NCBI GenBank assembly: GCA_035772785.1
Contig: JAOCPU010000094.1
Span: 1 to 59,076 of the forward strand
Length of the DNA: 59,076 bases
Direction: 5' to 3'
Source: Phlebiopsis flavidoalba
Taxonomy: Eukaryota > Basidiomycota > Agaricomycetes > Polyporales > Phanerochaetaceae
Shown here: one piece after another, positions 47,364 to 59,056 of the stretch
Layout of the letters: each line of letters starts with the position of its first letter
Numbering within the stretch: the first letter of the stretch is position 1
Notes under the pieces: generated by a model
The model's database searches: none
Seen by the model: only the letters and a program-made list of their open reading frames with translations
What the model was told of the DNA's origin: nothing
Made by a program: the position numbers and the translations under genes

Positions 47364-47565
47364 ATGCTTCCCGACCTCGCTCCGGAAGAGGGCTTGAAAG
47401 CGAAAAGAAACAAAAATTCTCGGCAGGAAGACAAAAGCGCGCCGGGCGAATGACTTAGACGTCGTAGAGTAGTGACTACTCACCCATGGAAAAACCATCT
47501 CTGGTTCTCATCCGCTCCCAAGCAGACAAACATTCCAAACTCTGTTTCTATAATGTACAAGCCCC

Positions 47566-47700
47566 AAGATTTCGAGAGCGAGAAGAAGCGAGGGCGCAGA
47601 TTCTATCCCGCCACATTCACCATCGAATAAACCCATCCGTATGCAGTAGCCATTAAATAACACACCAATTCTATGCAATCAATCCAATCCAAAACGCAGT
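47566..47700. repeat. Copy B of the duplicated non-coding segment
   Basis: This is the direct-repeat partner of 47219-47363. It is adjacent to the 3' end of the minus-strand MFS transporter gene (stop at 47765-47767) and probably part of its transcript tail. Copy A may mark a lost tandem copy of the gene end. Confidence 0.75.
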
Positions 47701-47764
47701 AAAACACAACACAATGCAAAACTAATGCAATCCAAACCACACACTCCACCCCACCCTAAAGCAC

Positions 47765-49938
47765 CTACCCCCGCCCCTCGTCCTCTCCCTCAACCCCCCC
47801 AGCGCACAAAGCGTACAAACAAACCACTCCCTCCTCCCGCGAGGTCGTAAGCACGCCCGTCGAGCTGCCCAAGCGCGCGGCGACGAGGGGCGCGACGATC
47901 GAGCTGAGGCGGCCCCAGAAGGAAAGGACGCGAGGCCGGACGCGGAGCCGCGCACGGACGCGGGGAAGGCCTCGGGTGTCCAGCCCGTAGAGGGACTGCG
48001 TTGAATGTTGATTGGACTGGGGGCGGGGGTGTCAGACATCTTCTTGGGGCGAAGAGGGGAGGGCACGGGCGACGCAAACGTGCACCGTGCACAAACAGGG
48101 TGTAAAGGAGAGGACGAAGGAGGGAGAGAAGGAAAGGAGAGAGCGCGACTCACAGAAATACTCCATAGCATTAAACCCCACGCTCGCCGCCGGCGTACTA
48201 ACCACCGCATACAAAAACAAGCTAACCCCCATCAACGCACTGGAGCCCACCATCGCCCACTTCCTCCCCACCGCGGGGATTTCAATGAGCGCCGTCGCCG
48301 AGGAGCACACCGGGTACGCCCACGGCGGCACACGATGATAATACTACGCCCACCTCATCAGCAAACGGAGGAGAAGAAAGGGAAGAAGGACAAACTAGTT
48401 GCGGTACGTTTTCAGAGACACTGAGGTTTCCCGGCTGCGCCCCGCTCAGCTAAAAACTTGGGCAAAAAATTCCCCGCAATCACGAAAACCCCAATAGTCC
48501 GCGCGCGTAGCACACCCACGTGAGCACGCGGAGGCGCACCATCGCGGGCGTGCTAAACAGCAGCCTCAAATGCCCGCCGCGCGCCCGGGTAGGGCGCAGT
48601 TCCTTGCCTTCGGAGCGCCGCGCCCAGCGCGCGTCCACTTCTTCCAAATCCTCAATCCGACGGTAAGTGTCGAGTGTGAGCGCGGTTCACACGCGCGGTG
48701 ATCTCGCGCACGACGCCCACCGACGGCTTCATCCCTCCCACGACTGACCAAAAACTTGGGAGACTCAAGAAAGGGTAAACAACCCAAAGCGCCCGACGAA
48801 CGCGAGCACGCTCAGGCCGCCAATCAGTGAACAGCGCATAGCGCCAGCCGTAGTTGGCCGCCTTCGTGCAGCAGGATTTCTGCGCTGGGCGTGAGGGAGG
48901 GCGGGAGGTGGGAGCAGGACGGGAGGCCTGCCGAGCAGGAGAAGGAGGGGATGAGGGCCAGGAGATGAGGGATGTGAGGATCGTGCCTGCTCTCGTCAGC
49001 CTTGGTTTTGAGAAGGGGAGAAGCAAGTACCGACGGGTTGGAAAACGGAGAGTGCTGCGAGGAGGTCCGGTAGCGGCGGTGTCCTATGAAAGGGTGAGTG
49101 GGGGGCGGGGAAGGGGGGAGGGGGGAGTGGGACAAAACGGAGGGCATTTGAGAACTCGACGCACGCTCGTCGCGTCCTGTGAGTGGGTATAGTCTCCCTC
49201 CCAGACCGCGAACCCGACGAAGTAAGACGAGTCCCGCATCATGGCCGCGTCCAAGCTGGCGAGCGTGCAGCCTGAGGACAATGTTCCTGTGCCTTGCGTT
49301 CGTAGTGTAAGTGGGCGTGAGTGGATGGGGGGAGGGCGGACCGAAGGCGGCGGCGACGCGATAGGCGAAGCGGTGAGGTTTGTGAAGCGCCCACCTGACG
49401 GCCGTATGATATCATGACGAGGGACCTCCCCGCCCCACACGAACGACGCCGTGACGGTCAGCACCTGGCGGAGAAGACAGAAAAGATGTCGCCGTAGTCC
49501 TTGTCCGCGACGCCGAGCTGCCTGCTGGATGCGTCCGCGGCGTGACGAGCGCAAAAATGCCTGCGCCGGCCCACATGAGGTCGAGCAGTGCGTAACGGAC
49601 CGAAAAGTCCCACACAGCGTGAATCTCCCCTTCGTCAGCCGGGGTGTATAAGGGAGGAGGAGGGAAAGCGTACATGCACCACTGGTACCGCCCCCGATGC
49701 CCGGCTCCTCGGACAGCGCACGCCGGTGGATTCCCTCACGCGCGGTCTTCTCACCCTCGGTCGGCGAGGCCTCACGCTTACGCCCCTTGGCACTCGGGCC
49801 GGTACGGCGGAGGGAGAGGGAGTGTCGTACGGGTCGCCCCATGCCTTTTCCTGCCCTTGCCTCGAATGATTGGGTCGTCCTGCCGTTGTGGGGGGACGCA
49901 GGGCAGGAGGTGTGTACCGTTTGCAACTGGCCAGGCAT
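47765..49938 (-). CDS. MFS transporter, SVOP/sugar-carrier type
   Basis: Recognisable pieces from N to C on the minus strand: ANYGWRYALFT (about 48840), LPFLESPKFLVSRGRDEAV (48720-48790) with VVREITARVNR, VGRKWAMVGSSALMGVSLFL and NAMEYF (48160-48290), an intron at 48017-48153 (donor GTGAGT), then FQSTFNAV, LYG, WTPEAFPASVRGSASGLASF and GRLSSIVAPLVAARL. The ESPKFLxSRGRDEEA and YTPEAFPASVRG signatures are those of SVOP-like MFS proton-coupled carriers in the plasma or vacuolar membrane; the substrate cannot be told. One- or two-base indels in CCC, GGG and TTT runs break the last exon. The N-terminal exons (about 49085-49938) are poorly defined. Stop TAG at 47765-47767. Confidence 0.7.
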
Positions 49939-51095
49939 CGGTTGCGTTCTATGTACTTTCTCGAGGGGTCAGGCGAGACGAGACGGCGTTTGTAGCGAAG
50001 CAGATAACGACGGGGACGGGTCTGTGTTCCGTGCGTACCTGTTGCGGCCCCCCCAGAGTCCGCCTGTGGTGGTCCTGGTGGTGGTACGTTGGAAAAGAAA
50101 AGGAGGAGCTGAAGAGAGGAAACGACGATGCGAGGTGGTGGCCCGGTGGGTACTCCGCGGGGGTGTCGCCAACGTTGTGTCTTTGATGTGCTGCCCCGAG
50201 GCGGCACAAGCAGATTGAGAGACAGATGCACGGTTCGCCCGAAGCGCCAGCCCCCGCCCGAATGCGGTATATGTGCGTTTAGCAGCACACCGGGAAGTCC
50301 GGTGGGGAAGTTGCCCCTCCATTTTTTGGGGGACAATACTTTCCGACGAGTTGTGGACAGCCGCTCTGATGATGTTCTATGCGCCAGAGGATACGGCCTG
50401 CATGGCGAGCCATCGCCAACCTTGATTAGCCATCCACCCATGCCGAGCGAGTCTGTCGGCAAACCTGAGGCTGGAGGTGGGGATCAGCCTCTCTCCGGCA
50501 CGCCCCAATTCCTGCGAGGTACGGCCTGTGCGTTCTCGTCCCTCGCCACTGGGATCTGCACCCGCACACCCTTCGCGCTAGGCACGACGACACCCGGCGC
50601 CCCCCCGGTTTCGTAAGAAACAGCGACTACGACGCGCCAGCGCACGGCCGTCGGACGTGTGGATTAACAAAAAACAAAGTAAACATCAGCGGCGCCTTTA
50701 GAAATACACTCCCCTCTTCCTTTTTCTCGCCGCGCTCCACTCTGTTGCAGTTCAAGCCTCAGATCCACCTCTTCGGACCTCCTATTCGACCACCCTTCGA
50801 CATCGCACTATCGAACTGCACTACGAGTGCCCCTCTGCACGATATCGCATCGTCGTTATCGGATACCGGCGTCCGTCTTTAACTCCCTAGGGGACAGCTT
50901 GCGGCAAAGTTGACGGCCCGTTAGATCAGTAAAGACGTCACTGCTCTCTGGTTTTTGCTCGTCCAGGCGCAGGCACGTGTGTGCGTCCGGTTTCTGTCGT
51001 ACATCTTCATCTTGAGGGACAGGTCTGTTCATCGGAGCCGTGCGTCGAAGCTAGATCAAGAGGGGACGGGACAAGTGCGTCCTCCCGTAACTCAT
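49939..51095. other. Intergenic between two MFS genes
   Basis: No recognised coding sequence. A pyrimidine-rich stretch (50700-50800, CCTCTTCCTTTTTCTCGCC) could be promoter or leader for a plus-strand transcript running toward 51096. Confidence 0.35.
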
Positions 51096-51326
51096 ATGCG
51101 CTTCACGACGGCATTCGTGGGACGACTACTACGCGGCACCGCTCGACAGCGACAAACGACGCCGCGAAGCCCTCACCACCTTGACGCACAACCACATCTC
51201 TATCTCTCTGGTTTATCAATTGGATCTACCAGCGTATACTCCTCTGGTTTCTGCCACCCAGACGACGTGTGCGCTGGGACCCCTTGCGTAGACCCAGAGC
51301 GACAGACCTGTTCATGCGTCATGTAG
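51096..51326 (+). CDS. Possible small Cys-rich peptide
   Basis: A 76-residue frame, MRFTTAFVGRLL at the start and FCHPDDVCAGTPCVDPER then QTCSCVM at the end, with five Cys within the last 24 residues. There is no convincing signal peptide: the start is basic and short. It could be the last exon of a longer secreted Cys-rich protein or chance. It sits divergent from the SVOP-like gene and convergent with the phosphate permease gene. Confidence 0.25.
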   Translation: MRFTTAFVGRLLRGTARQRQTTPRSPHHLDAQPHLYLSGLSIGSTSVYSSGFCHPDDVCAGTPCVDPERQTCSCVM

Positions 51327-51541
51327 TGTCGTAGCTGCCCAGAAGAGGCGGAAACGGCCAACCAGTATCCGGTGCTTTCAACGGTCTCACTCCATCTGTG
51401 TTTTGACATACTAATATTCCATTCCAAAATAACAACATATAGTCCATACCAACCACAATCCCAAATAGAATCAATACACCCAGCATAAATAATTTAACCA
51501 AAACCCAGCATAAAACCAAAACCGATCACAAACCCATCAAA

Positions 51542-53497
51542 TCACTCGGGATCGAACCGCAAAGGCCGCATCGCATACCGCGCCATGCCCTCAATAAACT
51601 CTTCCTGGTCCTCACGCGAGAGCACCTCCAACGACCTCCCGCGCGTCTCCGGCACACAAGCAGCGTTCGCACCCGCGCCCAGCACAAGCAACGCCGCGAC
51701 GATCTCCAGCCTACATTCCATCAGCCTCCCTCCCCTCAACAAATGAGAAAAAAAAAAACGTACAAATGCGGAACGAAAGAAACAGCGGTAGGAGAAAAGA
51801 ATGTTGCTTGCGCAACGACGGCCCCGACACTCCCGCACGCGCCGACGAGGCCTACAGCGCTCCCGCGGTACCGCGTCGGCGCGAGCTCGGCCGGGAGGAG
51901 CGCGACGCTCACGCGCGCCGGTGCACCCGCTAACCCAGCTAAACACCACAGCGCGGCGTAGCCTCCCCCGCCGGCGAGCTTGTCGTAGCTCAGCCCGAGC
52001 ACGAGCAGGAGGAGCGCGAGCGCGAGGAAGGAGGAGAGTTGGAGGGTGCGCCGGGGGAGGCGGTCGATGAGGAGGGCGGTGAGGTACGCCCCGGGGAGGA
52101 GGGCTGTGAGGGATAGGGCGACGTGGGAGAGTGCGGGGTGGGGGGTGAGGGCGGCGAGGACGGGGGAGGCGGTGAGTGCCCATGTGTGTGTCGCAAGCTA
52201 TATCCATCAGCCTTGCCTCCTCTCGAATTTAAACCACTCACCCCACTCAAAAACGCGCACAAGCAAAGCGCAGCGAGCGCAAGCCTCACCCTCCGATGCC
52301 GCAGCACCCTCGCGAGGTCCCCCCGCCCCATGCGCGGCGCCGCCACCCGCCGCACCGCCACATCCCGCTCCACCACCCCCACGCCGCAGCTCAAAAACCC
52401 ATCCACATCCACGCCCGCCTGGCGCACATCCCGCGCGACATCCATCGTGAACCTTGGCGTCTCCGGCACCGTCAGGCGCGCGTATATCGCGGCTGCCGCA
52501 GGCACGCAGGACAGGCCGAGGAGCAGGCGCACAGGATGCGTCGGGGGGGAGGGCGGTGGCGGAGAGGACGAGGGAGGTGAGGGACGCGACGGCGAGCGCG
52601 CCCCATGCGCGCGCTGCGAGGGTCAGCGCGACGAGGGAGCCCCGTGTGTGGGTCGGGGCGAATTCGGTGGGGATTAGGACGGAGAGGGTGGCGTCACGTC
52701 GCCGCCTACGCCCATGCCCATCTGCCTCTAATCAGCTTGGGGAAAGCAAAGGAGGAGGAGGGCGTACGATGAACCGCCAGAGCACGAGCGCGCCGAGGAT
52801 GTTGAGCGCGTGCGCCTCGCCGGAGAGACACTGTCCGAATGAGCCGAGGATGAGGATTATGAGCTCGACTCCATCTGCCCTACGTCAGTCCTCTTCCCCC
52901 CAAAGTCGAGGAACGACCTACACATGCGTCGCCGACCGACGACGACGTCGCCGAGAGCCAGCCAAACAGAACGTGTCCAACCACGGCGCCCGCGGGCGCG
53001 GCGAGCTTGAGGCCTGTGAGCTGGGTCGGGCTCAGGTGGTAGAGCGATTGGAGGGCAGGCGCGGCGAGGGCGAGCTACGCGGTTTAGTATATGTGTGGGG
53101 GGTGGGGAGGGGAGCGTAACGCGAGAGCGTCGTACCTACCCCCATCAGCCTTTCTCCCGCGGAGACGAGAAGACGACTCACGCGTCGACGAAGAAGCCCA
53201 CCGCAACGACCACCATCAACTTCACGTGGTACCTCCTACACCTCATTAGCACCCACGCCGAAGGAGTGAAGGAGGAGCGACGCAAAGGAAAGAAGCGAAG
53301 CAACGGAGAAGAAGCAAAGCGAAGCGACAGAGAAGGAGCGACGGAAGGGAGGAGAGGAGAGAGGGGACGTACGAAAATCGCGCGGAGTCGAGCTCCGCAA
53401 GCGCCGCGCGCCGCTGCGCGTTCAGCGCGAGCACGACGCCGAGCTCCTTTGCGGGCGTGCTCGGGAGCGGGGGGTGCAGCCAGGGGAGGTCTTGCAT
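51542..53497 (-). CDS. Pho84-type inorganic phosphate permease (MFS)
   Basis: Start MQDLPWLHPPLPSTPAKELG (ATG at 53497-53495), then RRAALAELDSARFS up to an intron (53236-53372), YHVKLMVVVAVGFFVDA and a further intron (donor GTGAGT). Later come CLSGEAHALNILGALVLW, LSVLIPTEFAPTHTRGSLVA, RLTVPETPRFTMDVARDV (52430-52490), PAELAPTRYRGSAVG (about 51860-51910) and the end PETRGRSLEVLSREDQEEF to the stop at 51542. These are signature segments of the fungal Pho84 proton/phosphate symporter family (12 membrane helices, plasma membrane), e.g. VPETPRFTMDV. Length and order fit the family once five to seven introns are removed. Some frame changes, as elsewhere. It lies in tandem with the SVOP-like gene upstream in coordinates. 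Confidence 0.85.
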
Positions 53498-54081
53498 CCT
53501 TTCTTTGCGCGGTGGAGCGCGGGAGGCGGGGACCATGTGGGTGTGGGGGACGCATATGTATGGTTTGCGAAGAAGGTTTGCGGCGTGCCTGGATGGATAG
53601 GCGGGCGGCGAACGTGCGCGAGGGGGATTGGGTGTAGGCGGGCGGGCGGTCGCGGTCGGTCTGTCCTGTGGATCTCCTCGGCGGACCCTGGCTAGATGCA
53701 GCTGCAATAACCTTGCAGCAACCCGATGTGCGTCATCGTCTCGGCCAAGCGTCGTAGCGCAGCTTAGCGTTGGAACATATAACAAGGGAGAGGCTAGCGG
53801 TAATGAACGCGGCGCACGTGCTCCGCGCACGCTCTGGGTGCGACGATCTTTTGACGGATCACCTGCGCGCTGTGTAGGTCTGACCTCGAACTGAGTTGGT
53901 TTGACTGGTGCCGTGGGAAGGCGATGGGTGGCGGTCTGTGCGGGTGCGGAGAGACAGCGCAGACGGAAGGGGTGTGTGGATCTGGAGTTCCCGAAACCTG
54001 TCATTAGGCAAGAAGTCAGGAGGTGCTCTTTGGGCGATGATAGTCCTGGTAAGCGTGCGAGTATCAAGCACTTACCTACCG
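53498..54081. other. Upstream region of the phosphate permease gene
   Basis: No recognisable coding sequence. This is the likely promoter region for the minus-strand permease gene, ending at the tail of the next minus-strand frame. Confidence 0.4.
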
Positions 54082-54264
54082 CTATACATCGACTCTCGTC
54101 TCAAACACCACGTCCTCAGTGACCGGCTCGCAGCGCACCCGGGCGCCAGGCGATATCACGGAAACCCACGCCCGCATCTCCCGCAACGCAATCTTGGGGT
54201 GCGACGGCCACGGGCGCCGCGCCTCGACGAACGTGCGTGCGACGAGATCGCGCGCTTTAGGCAA
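54082..54264 (-). CDS. Hypothetical protein, C-terminal exon
   Basis: A 60-residue frame with protein-like composition, KARDLVARTFVEARRPWPSH and REMRAWVSVISPGARVRCEP then VTEDVVFETRVDV before the stop. It may continue upstream through other frames to about 54400. No family is recognised. It could be the last exon of a gene otherwise outside my ability to trace. Confidence 0.3.
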   Translation of the reverse strand: MPKARDLVARTFVEARRPWPSHPKIALREMRAWVSVISPGARVRCEPVTEDVVFETRVDV

Positions 54265-56055
54265 GTGTTGGACGCCACAAAGCTCGTTGCCCCGATTCGG
54301 TCCGAGGGGCGTCGGCCTGCCGCCCGCGCTGCTTGGCGTGCTCGGTACTCAGTCTTGGGCCGATTTTTGCTGGTTCATTGAGGCAAGGTGGGGTGCGTGA
54401 AGAGAGAGAGGGTCGGCGGAGGTTGGAACTCGGAGGCTGTTGTGCTTAGGTTGACAGATGGATGAGGGCCGCCGGACTGGACCCGCTATCGAGGAGTTGT
54501 TCGTGTAGCTTGTCCACACCTGACCCCTCGTTCCATCTTTCGCCATCGCCTGAGTATGCTCATTGTATGTCAAGTGCCGCATCTCTTGATCGTTCAGAAG
54601 ACATTCTCCCGAGCAAGTCGAGACTCACTTCAGCCCACGAACAGCCCATGAAAGAGGGTCTCGGACCAAGTGTCATCTACCCGTTTTCATCTGTCAACAG
54701 AGTAACGGGACGTGCGGAACATCCTAGTCCGCAGGCCAATCTGGCGACACATCCTGCGGCCCATAGCCCCGCGTGAACAGAGTCTAATCTTCGAGATTGA
54801 TTGGAATGGTCGCACAGGGCGAAGATGCAATCCGGCGGTCATTCGCCTTGTTCGGATGGATTTACGACAGTTTCTCTTTGATTTTAGATAGAAATGCCGT
54901 GAATCTCATATATTTGGTATCTGTTAGACGACATTTATTGGAGTGTATCGTGGCTACCTCAAAATCGGGCATCAGAGCCGATAGTACAACGACTTCGACC
55001 ATAGGCCCACTGTACATAAAGTAACTGAATACATGATACCTCTGACGCAGTGCTACGTGCTCACATCCATTCTGCCGCACAATTGCACAAAGCGTTAATA
55101 CTGTGTAAGCAGCGTTTGAAGTTTGAACAGATGCGTTTCTAATTTCTAAAGACCTTCCATTCCTGGAAGGCAGTGCGTCAGCGCTTGACCACCGCGCCCG
55201 AGCCCGAGCTGCAGGCGCTCTACCCTGCCGCTCTCTGTTCCCGTCGTCGCGGGATGTGCTACTTGTCGCCTTGGCTGGTGGGACAGAAAATCGGGTTCTA
55301 CATAGGATGCTTTGTTGGTGAGCAAACACTGTTGGCCCTCGCGCACTAAGCCGCGTCGCTCGTGGGGCGGTTGCTAAACCTAACAGACTGGCGCAATTTG
55401 CGGGTCACGCCCATGCTGACGACATGCCTAGTAGCATGGCAGGCGACCGTGGTCTCAGATAAAGAATGTTACTATGACGAGTGCTGATTCCTTTTTTCAT
55501 TTTTTTTGGCTCGCTCGGTCTTACAGTAATCGCTTCTAGGCCGGTAGGTCGATTTCGAATCCGCATCGCTTCCCCCTTCTCCCTCAAGCCAGTACCACAT
55601 TGGATGCATCGTGCTGCACCAATGCTAGTAATTCTACCACTGGAGTGCTAAGGTGTAGAAAGGGCGTAGAACCTGCACCTCCCTTCCCCGGTGCCTTGCG
55701 AGAGCCTGCTGCCTGATACACCGTGCACGGCCGTTGAGATGGCCTCCACTGGCAATGAGGAGGCTTGCACACTTCGAGTCAAGGTCCCCTTCTTTCTCTG
55801 CTCCTGGGGTGCTAGGACACCAGCGGTAGATGGGCTCTGAATACTGTGGGCCAGAAAAGCAGCGTGGAGCGGCAACAGCAGCGCCTTGTCAATGACAGCT
55901 GAATATTGAATCACGGATCGGTCGTGACAGCCACCCAATATCAGAGTGTGTACTATTTGGCCTCTCGTACATTCGGTGCTCGGCTTACATGATATCAGAA
56001 CACGGCTGGGATATCTAGTCAAATTTTGGCGACTGCGGGCCCTAGGACTCCTCAT
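54265..56055. other. No confident gene
   Basis: Short frames only. A segment at 55906-55960 recurs in diverged form at 56929-56984 (see findings). Confidence 0.35.
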
Positions 56056-56346
56056 GGGAGTGTCGCAAATCTTGGGGGGAGACCATGAGCGCTTGTGAGG
56101 GCTCGTGAGACAGTTGAGAAATTCGGTCTCACTGAGAAGTACGAAATATCTCATGAGAGCTCGTGAGACGCCCTTGAGACCGTGTTGAGAGGCCTTTGAG
56201 GGCCTTTGAGGGCCTTTGAGGGCCTCTGAGACTCGTCCCGACATCATTTTGATGTCTCAAGAGACATCGGCTATGGGCGTTTATTACGTTGAGACGTCCT
56301 TGAGACGGTCTTCTCGTGAGCCCGTGGGGAAATTTGCGACAAGCTC
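56056..56346. repeat. GAGAC-rich inverted-repeat element
   Basis: The left end is GGGAG then TGTCGCAAAT (56061-56070); the right end, inverted, is GGGAG, CT, TGTCGCAAAT (56332-56346), a 15-bp terminal match with one 2-base gap. The interior is packed with CTCGTGAGAC and CTTGAGAC words, contains four 10-bp tandem units GGCCTTTGAG (56191-56230, last one GGCCTCTGAG) and a perfect palindrome GATGTCTC AA GAGACATC. No coding frame and no clear target duplication. Probably a non-autonomous DNA transposon. Confidence 0.65.
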
Positions 56347-57450
56347 CCGCGGCGAATCCGTGTACAAATTGGCCGCTTAGGCTGATACAAGCGGTGATGC
56401 GCTGGCTAAACACCTCGACTTCATTCGTGATTTTCAAGCATTGTCGATGCGCTCTGCGTCACGGTCAGTGCGGGTGGTGGTTTGTGGAGGCTTTCCTGCA
56501 CCCCTTCCAAATCGGGATGACGGTGTTTTCACGTGATCGATACTTGGGCTGCGCGATGCGAAGCGTTCCTCATCGGTCCCCCATTTCCCTCTTTCACTGT
56601 CTTCGCTTGGCTAATCTGAGGAATTGCAGCGATGATGTAATAGTAGGTTTGGTATGAAATGTCCGTGGCTTGGTACGTGACGGCGGTGTCTCTATTGGGG
56701 CTTCGGTGAGCTTCTGCCTTTTGTTCAATGTGCGCTGCCGCTGAACCGTCAAGCAGGGTCCGCACTCTTAAACGCCATGGGTATCATCGGCTCCGCCCCT
56801 GTCTGCGATGCTACATAAGCCATGGCCACTTGAGGGCTCTACGATAAGGAAGCAACGCCAAGCTTGCGTGACATGGCAGAGTCAGCGTCGCGTTTGTGCC
56901 CATCGGTCGCGACTCAGCAAGCCGTGAGAATTGCATCACGAATTCGGATTGGTCGTGGTCAAATATCAGAGTACGTACTATTCGCTAACCTATCATGTCT
57001 CCCGGGCTTAGCTCACATCAAACCATGACAGCACCACGGTCACGACGTCGGTTACACCTGCAAACTCCGTGAAAACAGACCGTGTCATGAAAGCCGTTGT
57101 AGTGAATGGCACATGCTTGCACTGATTCAGGCAATGCGCTGGCCTGTCACGACAAGTTCATCTCTGTTATTTAGCTCACTGACAACGTGTTCCACGTCTT
57201 GCTCGGTGAGGATAGGTGCTCTTGGCATCGGTGCCGTTAGTTCTATGCCCCATCAGCGCGGGGCTATCCCGATCCCTCCTCGTACCAAGAGAACACTGCC
57301 CTGCCACGCTGTGGCCATGGGTTATAAAGACTCATGTAAATGAGGACCCAGAGTCTCAACTCCTCAGAAAAGCGGTTGTCGAGGTAGGACGCTTCAGTTC
57401 GCTCGTCTCTTTGCAGTTTTTAACTCGTTTTTGCAGTAATTCAGATAAAA
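56347..57450. other. No confident gene
   Basis: Short frames. The right part is probably upstream sequence for the membrane protein gene that follows. Confidence 0.35.
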
Positions 57451-59056
57451 ATGGCTGTTTTCGCTCGAAAAAGCCCGACCTCGTCCCTCTTTCGTGGATA
57501 CCCGACTCGACAACTCGCTCTGTGTACGACCATCATCTCCACCTGTGTCTCGACGATGCTTATATGCGTATGGAGCAGCCGTCACACACCTCGACGTGCC
57601 GACGCGCAGGCAGGAGGATTTGTTCGCGAAAACGGCCGTCAAGCTTGGTTGTGATGTCCCCTCATCGGATCCCTCATGCCTGACCTCATGCTATTCGTGG
57701 CGATATGTCAAGGCATTTGCTGCAGTGGTGCTCCTCCCGAGAGGCGTACCGACTTCTCGATGACATTCCGCCGCCCAGAGGATGGTTTCTTGTCGCCACG
57801 TCCTCCGTCTCTCGGCGGAATATCACTAAAACGCGCGCCGCTCAAGAGGTGAATTCTTCGTCTTCTGGGACACGTCGTGGACCTCACATTCAGCTCGTTA
57901 TAGGTTGAACACATCAGCCTTTCTACCAGCAATGATCGCGCTGAGAACGCATCTGAGGCCAGCGTCTGTACTGAATCCATCCATGCGCGACGCCACCCCT
58001 GGTCCCTTTCACACGCATTTTACGCCGCCATGGGCGGGCTCGTCGTCGATACAGTCACCCCAACAATTTCAGTCTTTAGTTTGGCAAGCAAACCCGCTTC
58101 ACTCTCACTGCGCGAGGCATCAACTGGGATCATGAAGCACGCACCTCATCTTATTCCCGACATATGTCAAGAGTCTATCGAAGATCGCAGCAAAGCTGAC
58201 GGCATTTCGAAAGCACTCCTCGTGTGGCAGTGTGCTCTATTTCTGCGTGTCCTGCGCTCTACGGAGGAGCAGAGCGCTTCCCCTGACACTTCTCAGAAGG
58301 TCACGACACTCGCGCATGCACTGTGCACGCTTCTCACCTACACCATCTGGTGGGAAGAAAGAAACCTCTTGATGTCATGGAGCCAACTGTCATCCCGCCG
58401 ATTGGCAGGAAGAAGAAGATGAAGTTAGAGAGATTGCAGCGTACCTGATGATGTCCAGCTCGACACACATCGAGCTTCCTGGGCTGGTTTGCCGACATGC
58501 TCAAGTGTCCTGATGAGTTTCATTATTTGCGCAGGCACGCCACGCCCCAAAGCAGATATCATCCTAGAGAAGACCTCCTTGGGTTTCGAGTTATCCAGGT
58601 CTCTTCGACGCTGCACACATCCAAGCGTGACAGAAGTAGCAATTTCTGGATTTCTACCGAAAAACGCCGTCAAAACGCGGTGGCTCCATCGCTTTGTCTT
58701 TGGATACCTGCCCCGTCCGTGGTACACCAATCGCCACCCCGACGAGGCTACGTTGGAGGACCGGGATGTAATACGATGGTCCCTCGCTGAGCGTGCGATA
58801 GCACGATACAATCCCTCCGCTCCGACGTCTACCTACCCGCCATTTATCCAGGGCCGATTCAAAATTGAGTGGCGCTCCGAGCTTTGCCTACATCAATGTT
58901 CATTACGCAGTGCCGCTAATCATCACGGCATGCACAGCGGTATATGGTTTGCCGCACATTATGGGCTGGCACGCGCAGTTCAGCACGAAGCGTGAGCAGA
59001 CGCTTTGGCGTACTGCAAGCGTGTGTACTCCCGCTGATCAGCGTCCCTCACTTTAA
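57451..59056 (+). CDS. Multipass fungal membrane protein of unknown function
   Basis: Pieces in order on the plus strand: TTIISTCVSTMLICVWSSRH then THLDVPTRRQEDLFAKTAVK, PDLMLFVAICQ (with indels), RHPWSLSHAFYAAMGGLVVD (about 57988-58050), PDICQESIEDRSKADGISKA, ALLVWQCALFLRVLR, VTTLAHALCTLLTYTIWWE, KPLDVMEPTVIPP (other frame), and finally ITACTAVYGLPHIMGWHAQF and STKREQTLWRTASVCTPADQ. This succession (CxWxxxHLNVP, HAFYAxMGG, DKSKADxxAKxL, TxLTYxxWxxKPLDVExP, IHxxAWNFxFPTxxExxLWRxAS) is a common unnamed basidiomycete/ascomycete membrane family. The gene is near the window edge, needs several frame changes or introns, and may be a diverged copy. Function unknown. Confidence 0.55.

Noticed and set aside
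48005..48424. Plus-strand 139-codon frame
   Set aside because: Antisense to the conserved MFS exons; the minus strand carries the homology.
55648..56247. Minus-strand 199-codon frame
   Set aside because: Runs across the 10-bp tandem units of the GAGAC element (read as repeated KGPQRPS-like residues) and has no domain.
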